Positions 16,291-24,710 of a stretch of 42,461 bases of DNA are shown here, piece after piece; positions within the stretch are counted from its first letter, which is position 1; each line of letters starts with the position of its first letter. The translations under genes were made by a program, and so were the position numbers. The stretch spans positions 1-42,461 of the forward strand of contig JBEULM010000035.1 of the NCBI GenBank assembly GCA_041287335.1. The letters run 5' to 3'. The notes under the pieces were generated by a model that did not search any database, had not been told where the DNA came from, and worked only from the letters and a program-made list of their open reading frames with translations. This stretch comes from Hydrogenobacter sp. Its GTDB lineage: Bacteria; Aquificota; Aquificia; Aquificales; Aquificaceae.

Positions 16291-16599
16291 ATGGGTGACT
16301 TCACTAAGGCTGGTCTTGACAAAGGTGATATAGAAAAAGAGCTAAAGCACACACTTTTGTCCGCCAAGATGATATACAAGATCTATCTTGCAAACATCGG
16401 GGATTATGTACAAGAAGAGTTATCTGCAGATTTGGTAGAATACACTTATCAACTTGAGCATGTAGTACTTCCTCTTGTCAAGAGGGCGGAGGCTACCAAA
16501 ATAACTAAGCTTATAGATATGGCTTACGAGATAAGATACACTTATGAAAAACTGATTGAGGCTATAAGGCTTAATCTTGAAAAACAGAAGGAGGCTTGA
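16291..16599 (+). CDS. Small helical protein of unknown function
   Basis: 102 residues from the ATG at 16291; a start six codons upstream (16273) would sit across the -10 box. I do not recognise the family. It is predicted almost entirely helical, with charged heptads (KGDIEKELKHTLLSAKMIYKI, LVEYTYQLEHVVLPLVKR, AYEIRYTYEKLIEAI), no signal peptide and no cysteine. It could be a four-helix bundle. It is the first gene of the seven-gene run ending in aroK, 3 bases before the DJ-1 gene. Confidence 0.7.
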   Translation: MGDFTKAGLDKGDIEKELKHTLLSAKMIYKIYLANIGDYVQEELSADLVEYTYQLEHVVLPLVKRAEATKITKLIDMAYEIRYTYEKLIEAIRLNLEKQKEA

Positions 16600-16602
16600 A
16601 CC

Positions 16603-17154
16603 ATGCCAAAAGTAGCGATAGTACTTGCTGACGGTTTTGAGGAGGTTGAAGCTATAGCTCCCATTGATGCACTCAGAAGAGCTGACATAGAGGTACTAAT
16701 AGCGGGACTATCCAAAGAACCTGTAATCAGCGCAAGGGGTGTAAGGATATTGCCGGATGTCTCTGTGGATGAGCTAAATCCGGATGAACTTGACATGATC
16801 GTACTTCCCGGAGGCGCAGTGGGTGTAGAAAATTTAAAAAAGGACAAAAGAGTTGAGGCGCTTGTTAAGGCTCTTGAAGAAAAAGGAAAATATGTCTCTG
16901 CAATATGCGCTGCGCCTACAGCTTTGGCATCTTTTGGGATTCTAAAAGGGAAAAGGGCAACCGTTTACCCATCTCTCAGCAAATATATAGAGCCAGCCAC
17001 TTTTGTTGAGGAAAGGGTCGTCGAGGATGGTAAAATCATAACAAGTCAAGGACCGGGTACAGCTCTACTTTTTGCACTCAAACTCGTTGAAAGACTTGCT
17101 GGTAAAGATAAAGCTCGTGAGGTGGCTCAAAAGATGCTTATAGATTGGGAATGA
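16603..17154 (+). CDS. DJ-1/ThiJ/YajL-type protein
   Basis: 183 residues. MPKVAIVLADGFEEVEAIAP contains the conserved glutamate, and ICAAPTALASFGILKG the nucleophile-elbow cysteine (near residue 105); SQGPGTALLFAL is the closing DJ-1 signature. This family handles protein or metabolite damage such as glyoxal adducts, or acts as a chaperone; the exact role is not readable. AGGAGG stands 9 bases before the ATG, overlapping the previous gene's end. It is coupled to the next gene through ATGA. A second, more distant DJ-1 relative lies at 27035. Confidence 0.88.
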   Translation: MPKVAIVLADGFEEVEAIAPIDALRRADIEVLIAGLSKEPVISARGVRILPDVSVDELNPDELDMIVLPGGAVGVENLKKDKRVEALVKALEEKGKYVSAICAAPTALASFGILKGKRATVYPSLSKYIEPATFVEERVVEDGKIITSQGPGTALLFALKLVERLAGKDKAREVAQKMLIDWE

Positions 17155-18326
17155 TACAAGTGAGGGTAAAGCCGGGCATAGAGGAAAAGCTCAGATCTTA
17201 CTTCCCTTGGGTTTACAGACCTGAGATAGCCTCTTACTCCAGAAAACCTCAGAAAGGTGAGCATGTTGTCGTCAGGGATGCGGGTGGTCACTTTATTGGC
17301 TACGGATACATAAATCCAGATGCAAACATAAGCGTAAGACTTTTATCCTTCAATAAGGAAAAAAAGATAACTTACGAGCTTATAAAAGAGAGGATAGAAA
17401 GTGCATACATCTACAGAAAGAGCCTTTCTTTAGATACGGATGCCTTCAGGCTTATACACTCGGAAGGTGACTTCCTTCCAGGGCTTGTGGTGGATGTGTA
17501 CCGCAGTCACGCAGTGGTTGAGTTTACCACTTTTGGCATGAATCTTATGAGAGATTGGGTAATTTCAGCATTGCTGGAAGTATTAAAACCTGCAGGCATT
17601 TACGAGAAAAAAAACGAGTATATTCAAAAAATTGAGGGCTTTGAGACACAAGAAGGTATCATATACGGAGATGTGCCTCCGGAAATAATCATACGTGAAA
17701 AAGACCTCAACTACTACGTAAACATACCTCAAGGGCAAAAAACTGGTTTTTACCTTGATCAGAGAAGAGCAAGAAGCATAATAAGGAGCTTGGTAAAACC
17801 GGGTTTTACTTGCCTTGATGTTTTTTGTCATACGGGAGGTTTTGCTCTGAACATGAAAAAAGCTGGTGCGAAAGAGGTTATAGCTGTTGACATATCATCT
17901 CAGGCTCTAGAGGTGGGGAAGAAAAATGCGCATCTTAATAACCTTGACGGTATCGTATGGGTTGAGGAAAATGCCTTTGATTTTATGAGGAAACTTCACA
18001 GAGAAGGACAGACTTTTGATTTGGTTCTCATGGATCCACCATCCTTTGCTAAAAATAAAGCCAGTGTACCGAGTGCGCTCAGAGGTTATAAAGAACTTTG
18101 TGTCAGAGGGCTTCACGTCGTGAAAAGAGGTGGTTACTTGGTCATATATTCCTGTTCCTTCCATATAACCGCAGAACATCTCTTTCAAGTGCTTGTTGAT
18201 GCCGCAAGGGATGTGGGAAGACATCTGAGGGTCATAAATATGAGTTTTCAGGATCTTGATCATCCGTGGATACTTCAGGTGCCAAATACCCTTTATTTGA
18301 AGGGAATATACGTGGAGGTACTTTGA
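17151..18326 (+). CDS. RlmI-like 23S rRNA (cytosine-C5) methyltransferase
   Basis: 391 residues. The ATG at 17151 overlaps the DJ-1 stop (ATGA); a TTG two codons upstream is less likely. An N-terminal PUA domain (about 1-80, GEHVVVRDAGGHFIGYGYINP) is followed by a Rossmann methyltransferase: TGFYLDQRRAR (about 200), CLDVFCHTGGFALNMKKAGA (SAM motif I), MDPPSFAKNK (catalytic motif IV) and YSCSFHI. This order is that of RlmI/YccW. It should methylate 23S rRNA. It overlaps uppP by one base. Confidence 0.88.
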   Translation: MIQVRVKPGIEEKLRSYFPWVYRPEIASYSRKPQKGEHVVVRDAGGHFIGYGYINPDANISVRLLSFNKEKKITYELIKERIESAYIYRKSLSLDTDAFRLIHSEGDFLPGLVVDVYRSHAVVEFTTFGMNLMRDWVISALLEVLKPAGIYEKKNEYIQKIEGFETQEGIIYGDVPPEIIIREKDLNYYVNIPQGQKTGFYLDQRRARSIIRSLVKPGFTCLDVFCHTGGFALNMKKAGAKEVIAVDISSQALEVGKKNAHLNNLDGIVWVEENAFDFMRKLHREGQTFDLVLMDPPSFAKNKASVPSALRGYKELCVRGLHVVKRGGYLVIYSCSFHITAEHLFQVLVDAARDVGRHLRVINMSFQDLDHPWILQVPNTLYLKGIYVEVL

Positions 18327-19093
18327 TGAATATTTACGAAGCGATCATTTTAGGGATAGTTGAAGGTTTGACCGAGTTTCTGCCAGTATCCTCAACGGGA
18401 CATCTCATACTGGTAGCTCACATTATGGGAATTAAAGACAACAATTTCACGAAAAGTTTTGAGATAGCTATTCAGATGGGTGCGATCCTCGCTGTACTTT
18501 TCCTTTACGCCAAGAGATTTCTAAAAGATTACGAAGTATGGAAGAGGATAATAACAGCCTTTCTTCCTACAGGGTTGTTGGGTTTTTTGCTTTACAAATT
18601 TATAAAGTCTTACCTTATAGGTAATGACAAAATAGTTGTTGTTTCTCTGGTATTGGGTGGGGCGTTTTTGCTCTTTGCGGATAGAGTATGCGAAAGATTT
18701 TGCTACATAGGAGATACATCAAAGCTTAGTCTTTCAAGAGCATTTCTCATAGGTGTATTTCAATCCCTCGCTATGATACCTGGTGTTTCCAGATCAGCTT
18801 CCACAATAATAGGAGGGATGCTCGTTGGACTTCATAGGAGAGCTTCCGCTGAGTTCTCTTTCCTCCTTGCAGTCCCAACCATGCTCATAGCCACTTCCTA
18901 TGACATTTACAAATCACACACAACTTTCACATATAGCGAGTGGCATCTTCTAACTGTAGGATTTCTATCGGCTTTTTTGACTGCCGTTGTAACGGTTAGA
19001 GCGTTTATAGGTTTTATATCAAAGCACTCCTTTTTACCCTTTGGTGTATATAGGATCGTATTGGGTATTGTATACGCCCTTTTGTTTTTATAA
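18326..19093 (+). CDS. uppP: Undecaprenyl-diphosphate phosphatase
   Basis: 255 residues, start at 18326 inside the previous stop (TGATG) with GGAGG 6 bases before. EGLTEFLPVSSTGHLIL (14-30) and PGVSRSASTIIGGMLVG are the two BacA/UppP active-site motifs with the glutamates, serine and arginine. It has about eight membrane helices. It recycles the undecaprenyl carrier for peptidoglycan synthesis and sits directly before the SEDS polymerase that uses the same lipid cycle. Confidence 0.95.
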   Translation: MNIYEAIILGIVEGLTEFLPVSSTGHLILVAHIMGIKDNNFTKSFEIAIQMGAILAVLFLYAKRFLKDYEVWKRIITAFLPTGLLGFLLYKFIKSYLIGNDKIVVVSLVLGGAFLLFADRVCERFCYIGDTSKLSLSRAFLIGVFQSLAMIPGVSRSASTIIGGMLVGLHRRASAEFSFLLAVPTMLIATSYDIYKSHTTFTYSEWHLLTVGFLSAFLTAVVTVRAFIGFISKHSFLPFGVYRIVLGIVYALLFL

Positions 19094-19103
19094 ACTTCCT
19101 TAT

Positions 19104-20189
19104 ATGGATAGGTGGATGCTATATTCTGTGATAATGCTTTTTGTTATAGGGGAGACTGCCATCTTAAGCTCCAACACAGTTCCTTACATCTTTGAACGCT
19201 ACAGCGATCTTAGTATATACAAAAAGCCTCTGTATCAACTTCTTACCTTCCTTTTAGGTATGTTGATAATAAACAAGCTACTCTTAAAGCTGGATTATCA
19301 AGTCTTTAAGAAAAAGAGCATCGTTTATTTTCTGGTGTTTGCCTGCATATCCTCTCTCTTACTTGTGCTTATAAAAAAGTACTTGACACACAAACATGTG
19401 GACAGGTGGCTCATAGGAACAAGTATACAACCTCTTGAATTTGCAAAAATTATTCTGATGATTTTTACAGCTTACTATATAGCAGAAAAAGGCTCCATGA
19501 AAGAGTGGAGATACATATTTTGGGCCTCCTTCATAGTGCTTGTAAATGCTTTTTTAGTCTCTCTTCAACCCGATAAAGGAGGTGCTGTTTTCCTCCTATT
19601 ACTTTGCGGATCTATGCTTTACGTAGGGGGTATACCTAAGAAGATTTACCTGCCTATAATCAGTGTGTTTTTACTTTTCATAGTATACATACTCACCTCT
19701 AAGTCAGGATACGTAGCTGAGAGATTATCAGCCTGGAGAGATCCTTTTGCAGATCCCGAGGAATCAGGTTATCAGATTATACAGTCCTTGTTTGGTTTTG
19801 CTCACGGTGGTATTTTTGGTACAGGAATAGGGAAAGGCATACAAAAGATGGGAGCTTTACCTGCAGCTGATACGGATTATGTGGTATCTCTAATAGGCGA
19901 GGAGTTGGGATTTGTGGGTATGCTCACAGTTTTTTGTCTATATTCGCTACTCGTGGGGAGATTGCTTTATTTTACATACAGAGCTAAAGAACCCTTTGGC
20001 AAGATCTTGCTTTTCGGTATAGCTTTGAACTTCGCTCTCTCCTTCCTTTGGAATGTAGGTATGGCTTTAAATCTACTCCCTCCTAAGGGTATAGCGTTGC
20101 CCTTACTCAGTTATGGAACCTCAAATCTGTTTTTTTCCTTAATGAGTATAGGATTGGCTCAGTCCATTATAAGAAGGGGGTTGCTATAA
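19104..20189 (+). CDS. SEDS-family peptidoglycan polymerase (FtsW/RodA)
   Basis: 361 residues starting MDRWMLYSVIMLFVIGE; about ten membrane helices. SEDS motifs are QPDKGGAVFLL, FAHGGIFGTGIGKGIQKMGA, the long-loop aspartate in AADTDYVVSLIGEELGF, and PPKGIALPLLSYGTSNLFF. The GTGIGKGIQKMG...PAADTDY stretch and final loop look closer to FtsW/SpoVE than to RodA, but no ftsZ-cluster gene is next to it, so the assignment stays open. It polymerises lipid II with a class B penicillin-binding protein. It is 10 bases behind uppP without a clear ribosome binding site. Confidence 0.88.
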   Translation: MDRWMLYSVIMLFVIGETAILSSNTVPYIFERYSDLSIYKKPLYQLLTFLLGMLIINKLLLKLDYQVFKKKSIVYFLVFACISSLLLVLIKKYLTHKHVDRWLIGTSIQPLEFAKIILMIFTAYYIAEKGSMKEWRYIFWASFIVLVNAFLVSLQPDKGGAVFLLLLCGSMLYVGGIPKKIYLPIISVFLLFIVYILTSKSGYVAERLSAWRDPFADPEESGYQIIQSLFGFAHGGIFGTGIGKGIQKMGALPAADTDYVVSLIGEELGFVGMLTVFCLYSLLVGRLLYFTYRAKEPFGKILLFGIALNFALSFLWNVGMALNLLPPKGIALPLLSYGTSNLFFSLMSIGLAQSIIRRGLL

Positions 20190-20199
20190 ACTATATAAC

Positions 20200-20952
20200 A
20201 TGCTGATAATTAGCCTCACCTTTTACTTTATTTCCTTCTTTGTATCCATGCTTTCCTACTGGGGAAGGGTCAGTCAAAGGGCGGTACTTTTCCCTATGCT
20301 CTTAGCTATACTTTCTTACTTTACTCACATACTTTACATAAGCTTTAAATTGGGTGGTTTCCCCTTTGCGAATGCTTACGGCTTTTCCTCACTACTTGGA
20401 AACACGATGGTATTTGCCTTAGTTATATTCTCCTTCAAAAACGGTCAGGCGCTGAGATTTTCAGCGATCTTTTCTTTCCTCGGTTTTTTATCCGCTCTGC
20501 TTGCCTTACCCTCAGAACCGTCTCCTTACAGAAATCCCCTTTATTCCCTGCATATAATCTCCGCTCTATTTGCTTACGTATGTGCCTTCTTCGGAGGAAT
20601 GTCTTCCTTGGTGAGATTGTTGCTTGAGAGAAGACTGAAACACAAAAACATACCCGCTTTCTCTTTACCCATAAACCTCCTCAGATCTTCTGAGAGACTG
20701 ATGGTCAATCTATCCTTTATACTTCTGACTCTCACCTTGATCTTCGGAAGTTTCTGGACGAGGATTCACTTTGGGAAACACTGGATAAATGATCCTAAGC
20801 TACTTGTCACATTAGCCCTCTGGATATACTATGCCTTTGTGGTTCACCTCAACCTAATGAAAGGGTTAAAACCCAAACAGCTTTCCGTCCTAATACTTTT
20901 GGGAAGCCTTTTTTCACTCCTTAATTTACTTTTCGTAAGGCATGAGGTTTAA
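20200..20952 (+). CDS. CcsA/HemX-type cytochrome c assembly membrane protein
   Basis: 250 residues, about eight membrane helices. The C-terminal part FGSFWTRIHFGKHWINDPKLLVT matches the heme-handling segment of CcsA/CcmC proteins (W-x6-G-x2-W-x2-DPK), though the usual tryptophan-rich WGxxWxWD motif is thinned. Histidines in SLHIISALFAY and FVVHLNLM are candidates for the flanking heme ligands. It would present heme for covalent attachment to c-type cytochromes in a System II pathway; its partner CcsB/ResB is not in the window. HemX-like function in glutamyl-tRNA reductase control is an alternative. It is 10 bases behind the SEDS gene and overlaps aroK by 11 bases. Confidence 0.75.
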   Translation: MLIISLTFYFISFFVSMLSYWGRVSQRAVLFPMLLAILSYFTHILYISFKLGGFPFANAYGFSSLLGNTMVFALVIFSFKNGQALRFSAIFSFLGFLSALLALPSEPSPYRNPLYSLHIISALFAYVCAFFGGMSSLVRLLLERRLKHKNIPAFSLPINLLRSSERLMVNLSFILLTLTLIFGSFWTRIHFGKHWINDPKLLVTLALWIYYAFVVHLNLMKGLKPKQLSVLILLGSLFSLLNLLFVRHEV

Positions 20953-21442
20953 GAGAATATTCCTCATAGGTTTTATGGGTAGCGGAAAGACTACTGTGGG
21001 TAAGCTTCTATCGGAAAGACTTGGATGGAAGTTTTACGATCTGGATCAGGAGATAGAAAAGGAAGAGGGAATGAGCATAAGAGAGATTTTTCAAATCAAA
21101 GGTGAGAGTTACTTCAGGGATAAAGAATTAAATCTTCTCAAAAGACTCATCCCTAAGGAGGCAACAGTTATAAGCACCGGAGGAGGTCTTGGGGCAAACA
21201 GGGAGGCTTTGGGTATTATGAAAAAGTACGGATTTGTTGTATGGCTTGATGTAAGTTTTGAATCGTTCTTACAAAGATGCGCAGGTACAGAGGAAAGACC
21301 TCTCTTGAAAAAGAGCTGTGAAGAATTGAGGGACATTTACGAAAAAAGAAAAAATGTATACTCGGAGGCTCACCTGCGTGTAAGCGCAGAGAAAGAGCCT
21401 CAGAAGATAGTGGATGAGATCATTCAAAATATTTCAAGCTGA
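20942..21442 (+). CDS. aroK: Shikimate kinase
   Basis: 166 residues. P-loop GFMGSGKTTVGK (9-20), shikimate-binding DLDQEIEKEEGMSI, FRDKE with its arginine, STGGGLG and the lid ERPLL are all present. It phosphorylates shikimate for aromatic amino acid synthesis. The gene starts inside the end of the CcsA-like gene and ends overlapping ndk by 19 bases on the opposite strand. Confidence 0.95.
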   Translation: MRFKRIFLIGFMGSGKTTVGKLLSERLGWKFYDLDQEIEKEEGMSIREIFQIKGESYFRDKELNLLKRLIPKEATVISTGGGLGANREALGIMKKYGFVVWLDVSFESFLQRCAGTEERPLLKKSCEELRDIYEKRKNVYSEAHLRVSAEKEPQKIVDEIIQNISS

Positions 21443-21846
21443 GAAAATACAAAAGGAATCTCGTAATCTGCGGATTCTCTTGAGTCTGAGGCATGAATAG
21501 CGTTTTTACCTTTGTTCGTCCCGAAAAGCGCTCTCACAGAAGTTGGAGCTACCTTCCTTGCCTCTTCGCTATCCGTTGGTCCTATTATATCCCTGACTTT
21601 TCTTATGGCATTCTCACCCTCTAAAAGACAGGCAACGACAGGTCCGGACGTCATAAACTCTACAAGCTCCCCGTAAAAAGGTCTGTCCTTGTGAACTATA
21701 TAAAACCTTTCAGCCTGTTCTTTCGTAAATTTGAAAAGCTTCATGGCTCTTATTTTGAATCCTTCCGATATAAATCTGTCAATTATTTTGCCTGTTGCAC
21801 CCTTTTCAAAGGCATCAGGTTTGATAATGATCAACGTCCTTTCCAT
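21424..21846 (-). CDS. ndk: Nucleoside diphosphate kinase
   Basis: 140 residues. ERTLIIIKPDA at the start and NAIHASDS with phospho-acceptor histidine 118 are diagnostic; RPFYGELVEFMTSGPV is the nucleotide-binding region. It balances NTP pools. The ribosome binding site GAGGAGG and the first 32 bases of the gene lie inside the end of the FNR-like gene. Tail overlaps aroK by 19 bases. Confidence 0.96.
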   Translation of the reverse strand: MERTLIIIKPDAFEKGATGKIIDRFISEGFKIRAMKLFKFTKEQAERFYIVHKDRPFYGELVEFMTSGPVVACLLEGENAIRKVRDIIGPTDSEEARKVAPTSVRALFGTNKGKNAIHASDSRESADYEIPFVFSQLEIF

Positions 21847-22618
21847 GTATAACCTCCTCTCTCAGTTTTCTTCGTGCGAGTGCTTTTTTATACTCTTCAA
21901 AGGCTACACTTTCTTCCTCCCTGTATATATCTTCTCTTCTTATAACATCATCCCACATTATCTCTTTTGCATCAAACCATGGACCTTCTGTACATGCAAG
22001 AACGTAGCTGTCTTTAACTCTAAGCCTGCACGAAAGGCAAAGCCCAGTAGCACAGAGTATATGAACATTTGGCATAGCTATATGTCGTATAGAACTATAC
22101 ATTTGTGCAACCGCCTTTGATAGCCTGTTTTCACCTGTGGATATCACAAGGTCAATCTCATCGTATTTTTTGATCTCTCGCTCAAGGATCACCTCATCAA
22201 AATTCTCCTTTTGTAACAGCGTGGTAAAACTTCCATCAAAATAAACGAGTTTTATGTAGTTTCCAGAATTTTTTAAAGCTCTACCCACACTGACCGCTGG
22301 AGATATACCCCAGTTTTTTGAGTATATGAGTACCTTTCCATATTTATAAATGGGGAAGGGTCTACCAAGCGGACCGCTAATATAATAGAACCTTTCCCCT
22401 TCTTCTTTTATTTCAAGTGTGGATTTGCCTACTACATCTATTATGCAAGAAAAACCATCCTCAAAAGTTTCAAAAACACATATAGGGACTCTCTCCGAAT
22501 ACTCTTTTAGTTGAAGAAGGACAAACTGTCCCGGCTTGGCGTGGGAGATATGAGGTGCACGCACTCTCAGATAAAGTGTGTTTTCACAAAGAAACTCTTT
22601 TGCGAGAATTTCAAACAT
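21815..22618 (-). CDS. Ferredoxin-NADP reductase-like flavin/[2Fe-2S] subunit
   Basis: 267 residues of the PyrK/NfnA/SudB group. An N-terminal FAD-binding barrel holds HAKPGQFVLLQ (26-36), ERVPICVFE and SGPLGRPFP. The NAD(P) domain has NWGISPAVSVGRAL in place of the usual glycine-rich GGVGxAP, a degenerate form. Cysteines 189, 194, 197 and 209 (CATGLCLSC...C) would hold the [2Fe-2S] cluster, followed by EGPWFDAKEI as in NfnA. Its usual partner (NfnB, PyrD or a GltA-like chain) is absent nearby, so the electron acceptor is unknown. A TATAAT in the 14-base gap before it ends 8 bases from the ATG, suggesting its own leaderless start within the nadA-ispG run. Confidence 0.8.
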   Translation of the reverse strand: MFEILAKEFLCENTLYLRVRAPHISHAKPGQFVLLQLKEYSERVPICVFETFEDGFSCIIDVVGKSTLEIKEEGERFYYISGPLGRPFPIYKYGKVLIYSKNWGISPAVSVGRALKNSGNYIKLVYFDGSFTTLLQKENFDEVILEREIKKYDEIDLVISTGENRLSKAVAQMYSSIRHIAMPNVHILCATGLCLSCRLRVKDSYVLACTEGPWFDAKEIMWDDVIRREDIYREEESVAFEEYKKALARRKLREEVIHGKDVDHYQT

Positions 22619-22626
22619 GCGAAGAT

Positions 22627-22632
22627 ATTATA
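22627..22632 (-). promoter_or_regulatory. Putative internal -10 box before the FNR-like gene
   Basis: Minus-strand TATAAT sits immediately after the ispG stop, 8 bases before the ATG of the next gene. Confidence 0.45.
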
Positions 22633-23697
22633 TCATGCTTCATTGTATTTTAAGACTTCTTCAAGTAGTGCTTGAGCCATCTCTTCTTCCCTTACCCTAC
22701 GGATAGGCTTCCCCCCTTTAAAGAGCCATGCAAAACCTTTTCCACACGCCAGACCAAGATCGGCTTCCCTTGCCTCACCTATGGCGTTAACCACACAACC
22801 CATAATAGCTACCTTGAGAGGAGTTTTTACATCCTTTAATTTCTCCTCCACTTGTTTTACCACCTTTGGAAGGTCCACTTCTATACGTCCGCAGGTAGGA
22901 CATGAAACTATCTCTACACCTTGTCTTTTAAGACCCAAAGATCTTAGAATATCGTAAGCCACTTTCACTTCAATCTCCGGATCATCCGTAAGCGAAACTC
23001 TCACAGTGTCACCTATGCCCATATAGAGGAGAATACCTATACCAACCGAAGACTTTACCACACCTGCCTGCCCCATACCAGCTTCGGTTATACCTATATG
23101 CAAAGGTATATCTGTGTGCTGAGCATAGAGTCTGTTCGCTTGTACGTTCTCAAGCACATCCGATCCTTTAATGGACACCTTGAAGTTGTAAAAGCCCCAA
23201 CTTTCCAACTTTTCAGACCAGCGCATGGCACTTTCAAAAAGTGCTTCAGCGCACGGATATCCGTATTTATCAAGAAGATCCTTCTCTAAAGATCCGGAGT
23301 TTACACCTATCCTTATTGCGATACCTCTTCTTTTTGCTTCCTCAACTATTTCCCTGACGATCTCTTCCTTTCCTATGTTGCCCGGATTTATCCTTATACC
23401 GTGAACACCCTTTTCCATAGATTTGAAGGCATAGGAAGGTGCAAAGTGTATGTCCGCTATAACTGGCATAGGTGAATTTTTGACTATTTCAGAAAGCGCT
23501 TCAACATCTTCCTCATGAGGAACTGCAACCCTTATAAGCTCACATCCAGCCTTAAAAAGACGGTTTATCTGGTCAAGCGTTTCATTAACATTACGCGTTT
23601 TTGTGGATGTCATAGACTGCACCACTACGGGTGCATCACCCCCAACTTTTACCCAACCTACTTGTATCTGGCGTGTTTTACGGCGTACTATCCTCAT
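22633..23697 (-). CDS. ispG: 4-hydroxy-3-methylbut-2-en-1-yl diphosphate synthase
   Basis: 354 residues, compact bacterial form without the plant-type insertion. VGGDAPVVVQSMT near the start, VADIHFAPSYAF, GIRINPGNIG and the iron-sulfur cysteines in SCPTCGRIEVD and IMGCVVNAIGEA are present; the last motif reads NAIGEA where most bacteria have NGPGEA. It makes HMBPP in the MEP isoprenoid pathway with a [4Fe-4S] cluster. It is coupled to nadA through ATGA. Confidence 0.95.
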   Translation of the reverse strand: MRIVRRKTRQIQVGWVKVGGDAPVVVQSMTSTKTRNVNETLDQINRLFKAGCELIRVAVPHEEDVEALSEIVKNSPMPVIADIHFAPSYAFKSMEKGVHGIRINPGNIGKEEIVREIVEEAKRRGIAIRIGVNSGSLEKDLLDKYGYPCAEALFESAMRWSEKLESWGFYNFKVSIKGSDVLENVQANRLYAQHTDIPLHIGITEAGMGQAGVVKSSVGIGILLYMGIGDTVRVSLTDDPEIEVKVAYDILRSLGLKRQGVEIVSCPTCGRIEVDLPKVVKQVEEKLKDVKTPLKVAIMGCVVNAIGEAREADLGLACGKGFAWLFKGGKPIRRVREEEMAQALLEEVLKYNEA

Positions 23698-24662
23698 GAC
23701 AATTCCAACATTCTCAGGAGAGGTCTCTTTGCCCTATCAATTATATCTTCTGGCAGGATAACTTCATTAAGCTCATCTTTTAATGTCTCATAAACCTTAG
23801 ACAGAGTTATAGCCTTCATAGTACAACAGTAGACACTTCCGCAGTAATTCATGGATTCTGGAAATATATACTCTTTGTTAGGATTTCTCTTCATGAGTGT
23901 GTACTTTAGTCCTACTTCAGTTATTACTATAACCTTCTGCGCGTCGCATGTGGTTGCATAGTTAATTATTTGAGATGTGGAGCCTACAAAGTCTGCCAAA
24001 TCTATAACTTTTTGATGACATTCTGGATGCACAGCTACTTTGGCATCAGGATATTGTTCTTTGAGTTTTAATACTTCCCTCGCTGTAAATTCAAAGTGTG
24101 GCGGACAAAAACCTTGCCATATTATAAACTCCTTTTCTGGAACGTGTTTTTTTACCCAGTTTCCAAGCGCTTGATCGGGAATAAAGATTATCTTATTACT
24201 TTGAAGCTTTTGTACAACTTTAACGGCGTTTGCGGAAGTTACGCACACATCTGATACAGCTTTTACCTCAGCATTAGTATTAACATACGCTACCACTTCA
24301 CCATCCGGATGCTGTTCCTTTAACCGGATAACGTCCTTAGCGGTAATCATGTCAGCCATAGGACATCCAGACTCGGGATTCGGATGCAACACTTTCTTTG
24401 TGGGATTCAATATCTTTGCGGTCTCGCACATGAAACGCACCCCGCAAAAGACTATTAGATCCGCATCGGTTTGATTTGCCTTGCGAGAAAGATCCAAGGA
24501 ATCACCTATAAAGTCCGCAATATCTTGTACTTCGGGTCTTTGGTAATAGTGGGCAAGTATCACAGCGTTCTTTTCCTTCGCGAGCTTTCTTATCTCCTCT
24601 TGCAAAACCTTAATCTGTTCTTCCCTTATAGCTTCATCCCTCTTAATATCAAGGACAAACAT
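23694..24662 (-). CDS. nadA: Quinolinate synthase
   Basis: 322 residues. AVILAHYYQRPEVQDIADF (34-52), FCGVRFMCETAKI, HPNPESGCPMAD, YVNTNAEVKA, WQGFCPPHF, HPECHQ and YCGSVYCCTMKAI cover the substrate-binding motifs and the three cluster cysteines. It condenses iminoaspartate with DHAP to quinolinate for NAD synthesis. TATATT at minus 24677-24672 lies 9 bases before the ATG and there is no good Shine-Dalgarno. It is first in the nadA-ispG-FNR-ndk run; two iron-sulfur enzymes and an iron-sulfur flavoprotein sit side by side. Confidence 0.95.
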   Translation of the reverse strand: MFVLDIKRDEAIREEQIKVLQEEIRKLAKEKNAVILAHYYQRPEVQDIADFIGDSLDLSRKANQTDADLIVFCGVRFMCETAKILNPTKKVLHPNPESGCPMADMITAKDVIRLKEQHPDGEVVAYVNTNAEVKAVSDVCVTSANAVKVVQKLQSNKIIFIPDQALGNWVKKHVPEKEFIIWQGFCPPHFEFTAREVLKLKEQYPDAKVAVHPECHQKVIDLADFVGSTSQIINYATTCDAQKVIVITEVGLKYTLMKRNPNKEYIFPESMNYCGSVYCCTMKAITLSKVYETLKDELNEVILPEDIIDRAKRPLLRMLELS

Positions 24663-24671
24663 GGAGATTAA

Positions 24672-24677
24672 AATATA
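24672..24677 (-). promoter_or_regulatory. Putative -10 box of nadA
   Basis: Minus-strand TATATT, 9 bases from the nadA ATG in the 48-base gap after ybeY. Confidence 0.35.
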
Positions 24678-24710
24678 TACTCCGTTTTGGAAAAGTGATG
24701 ATCTTTATCC

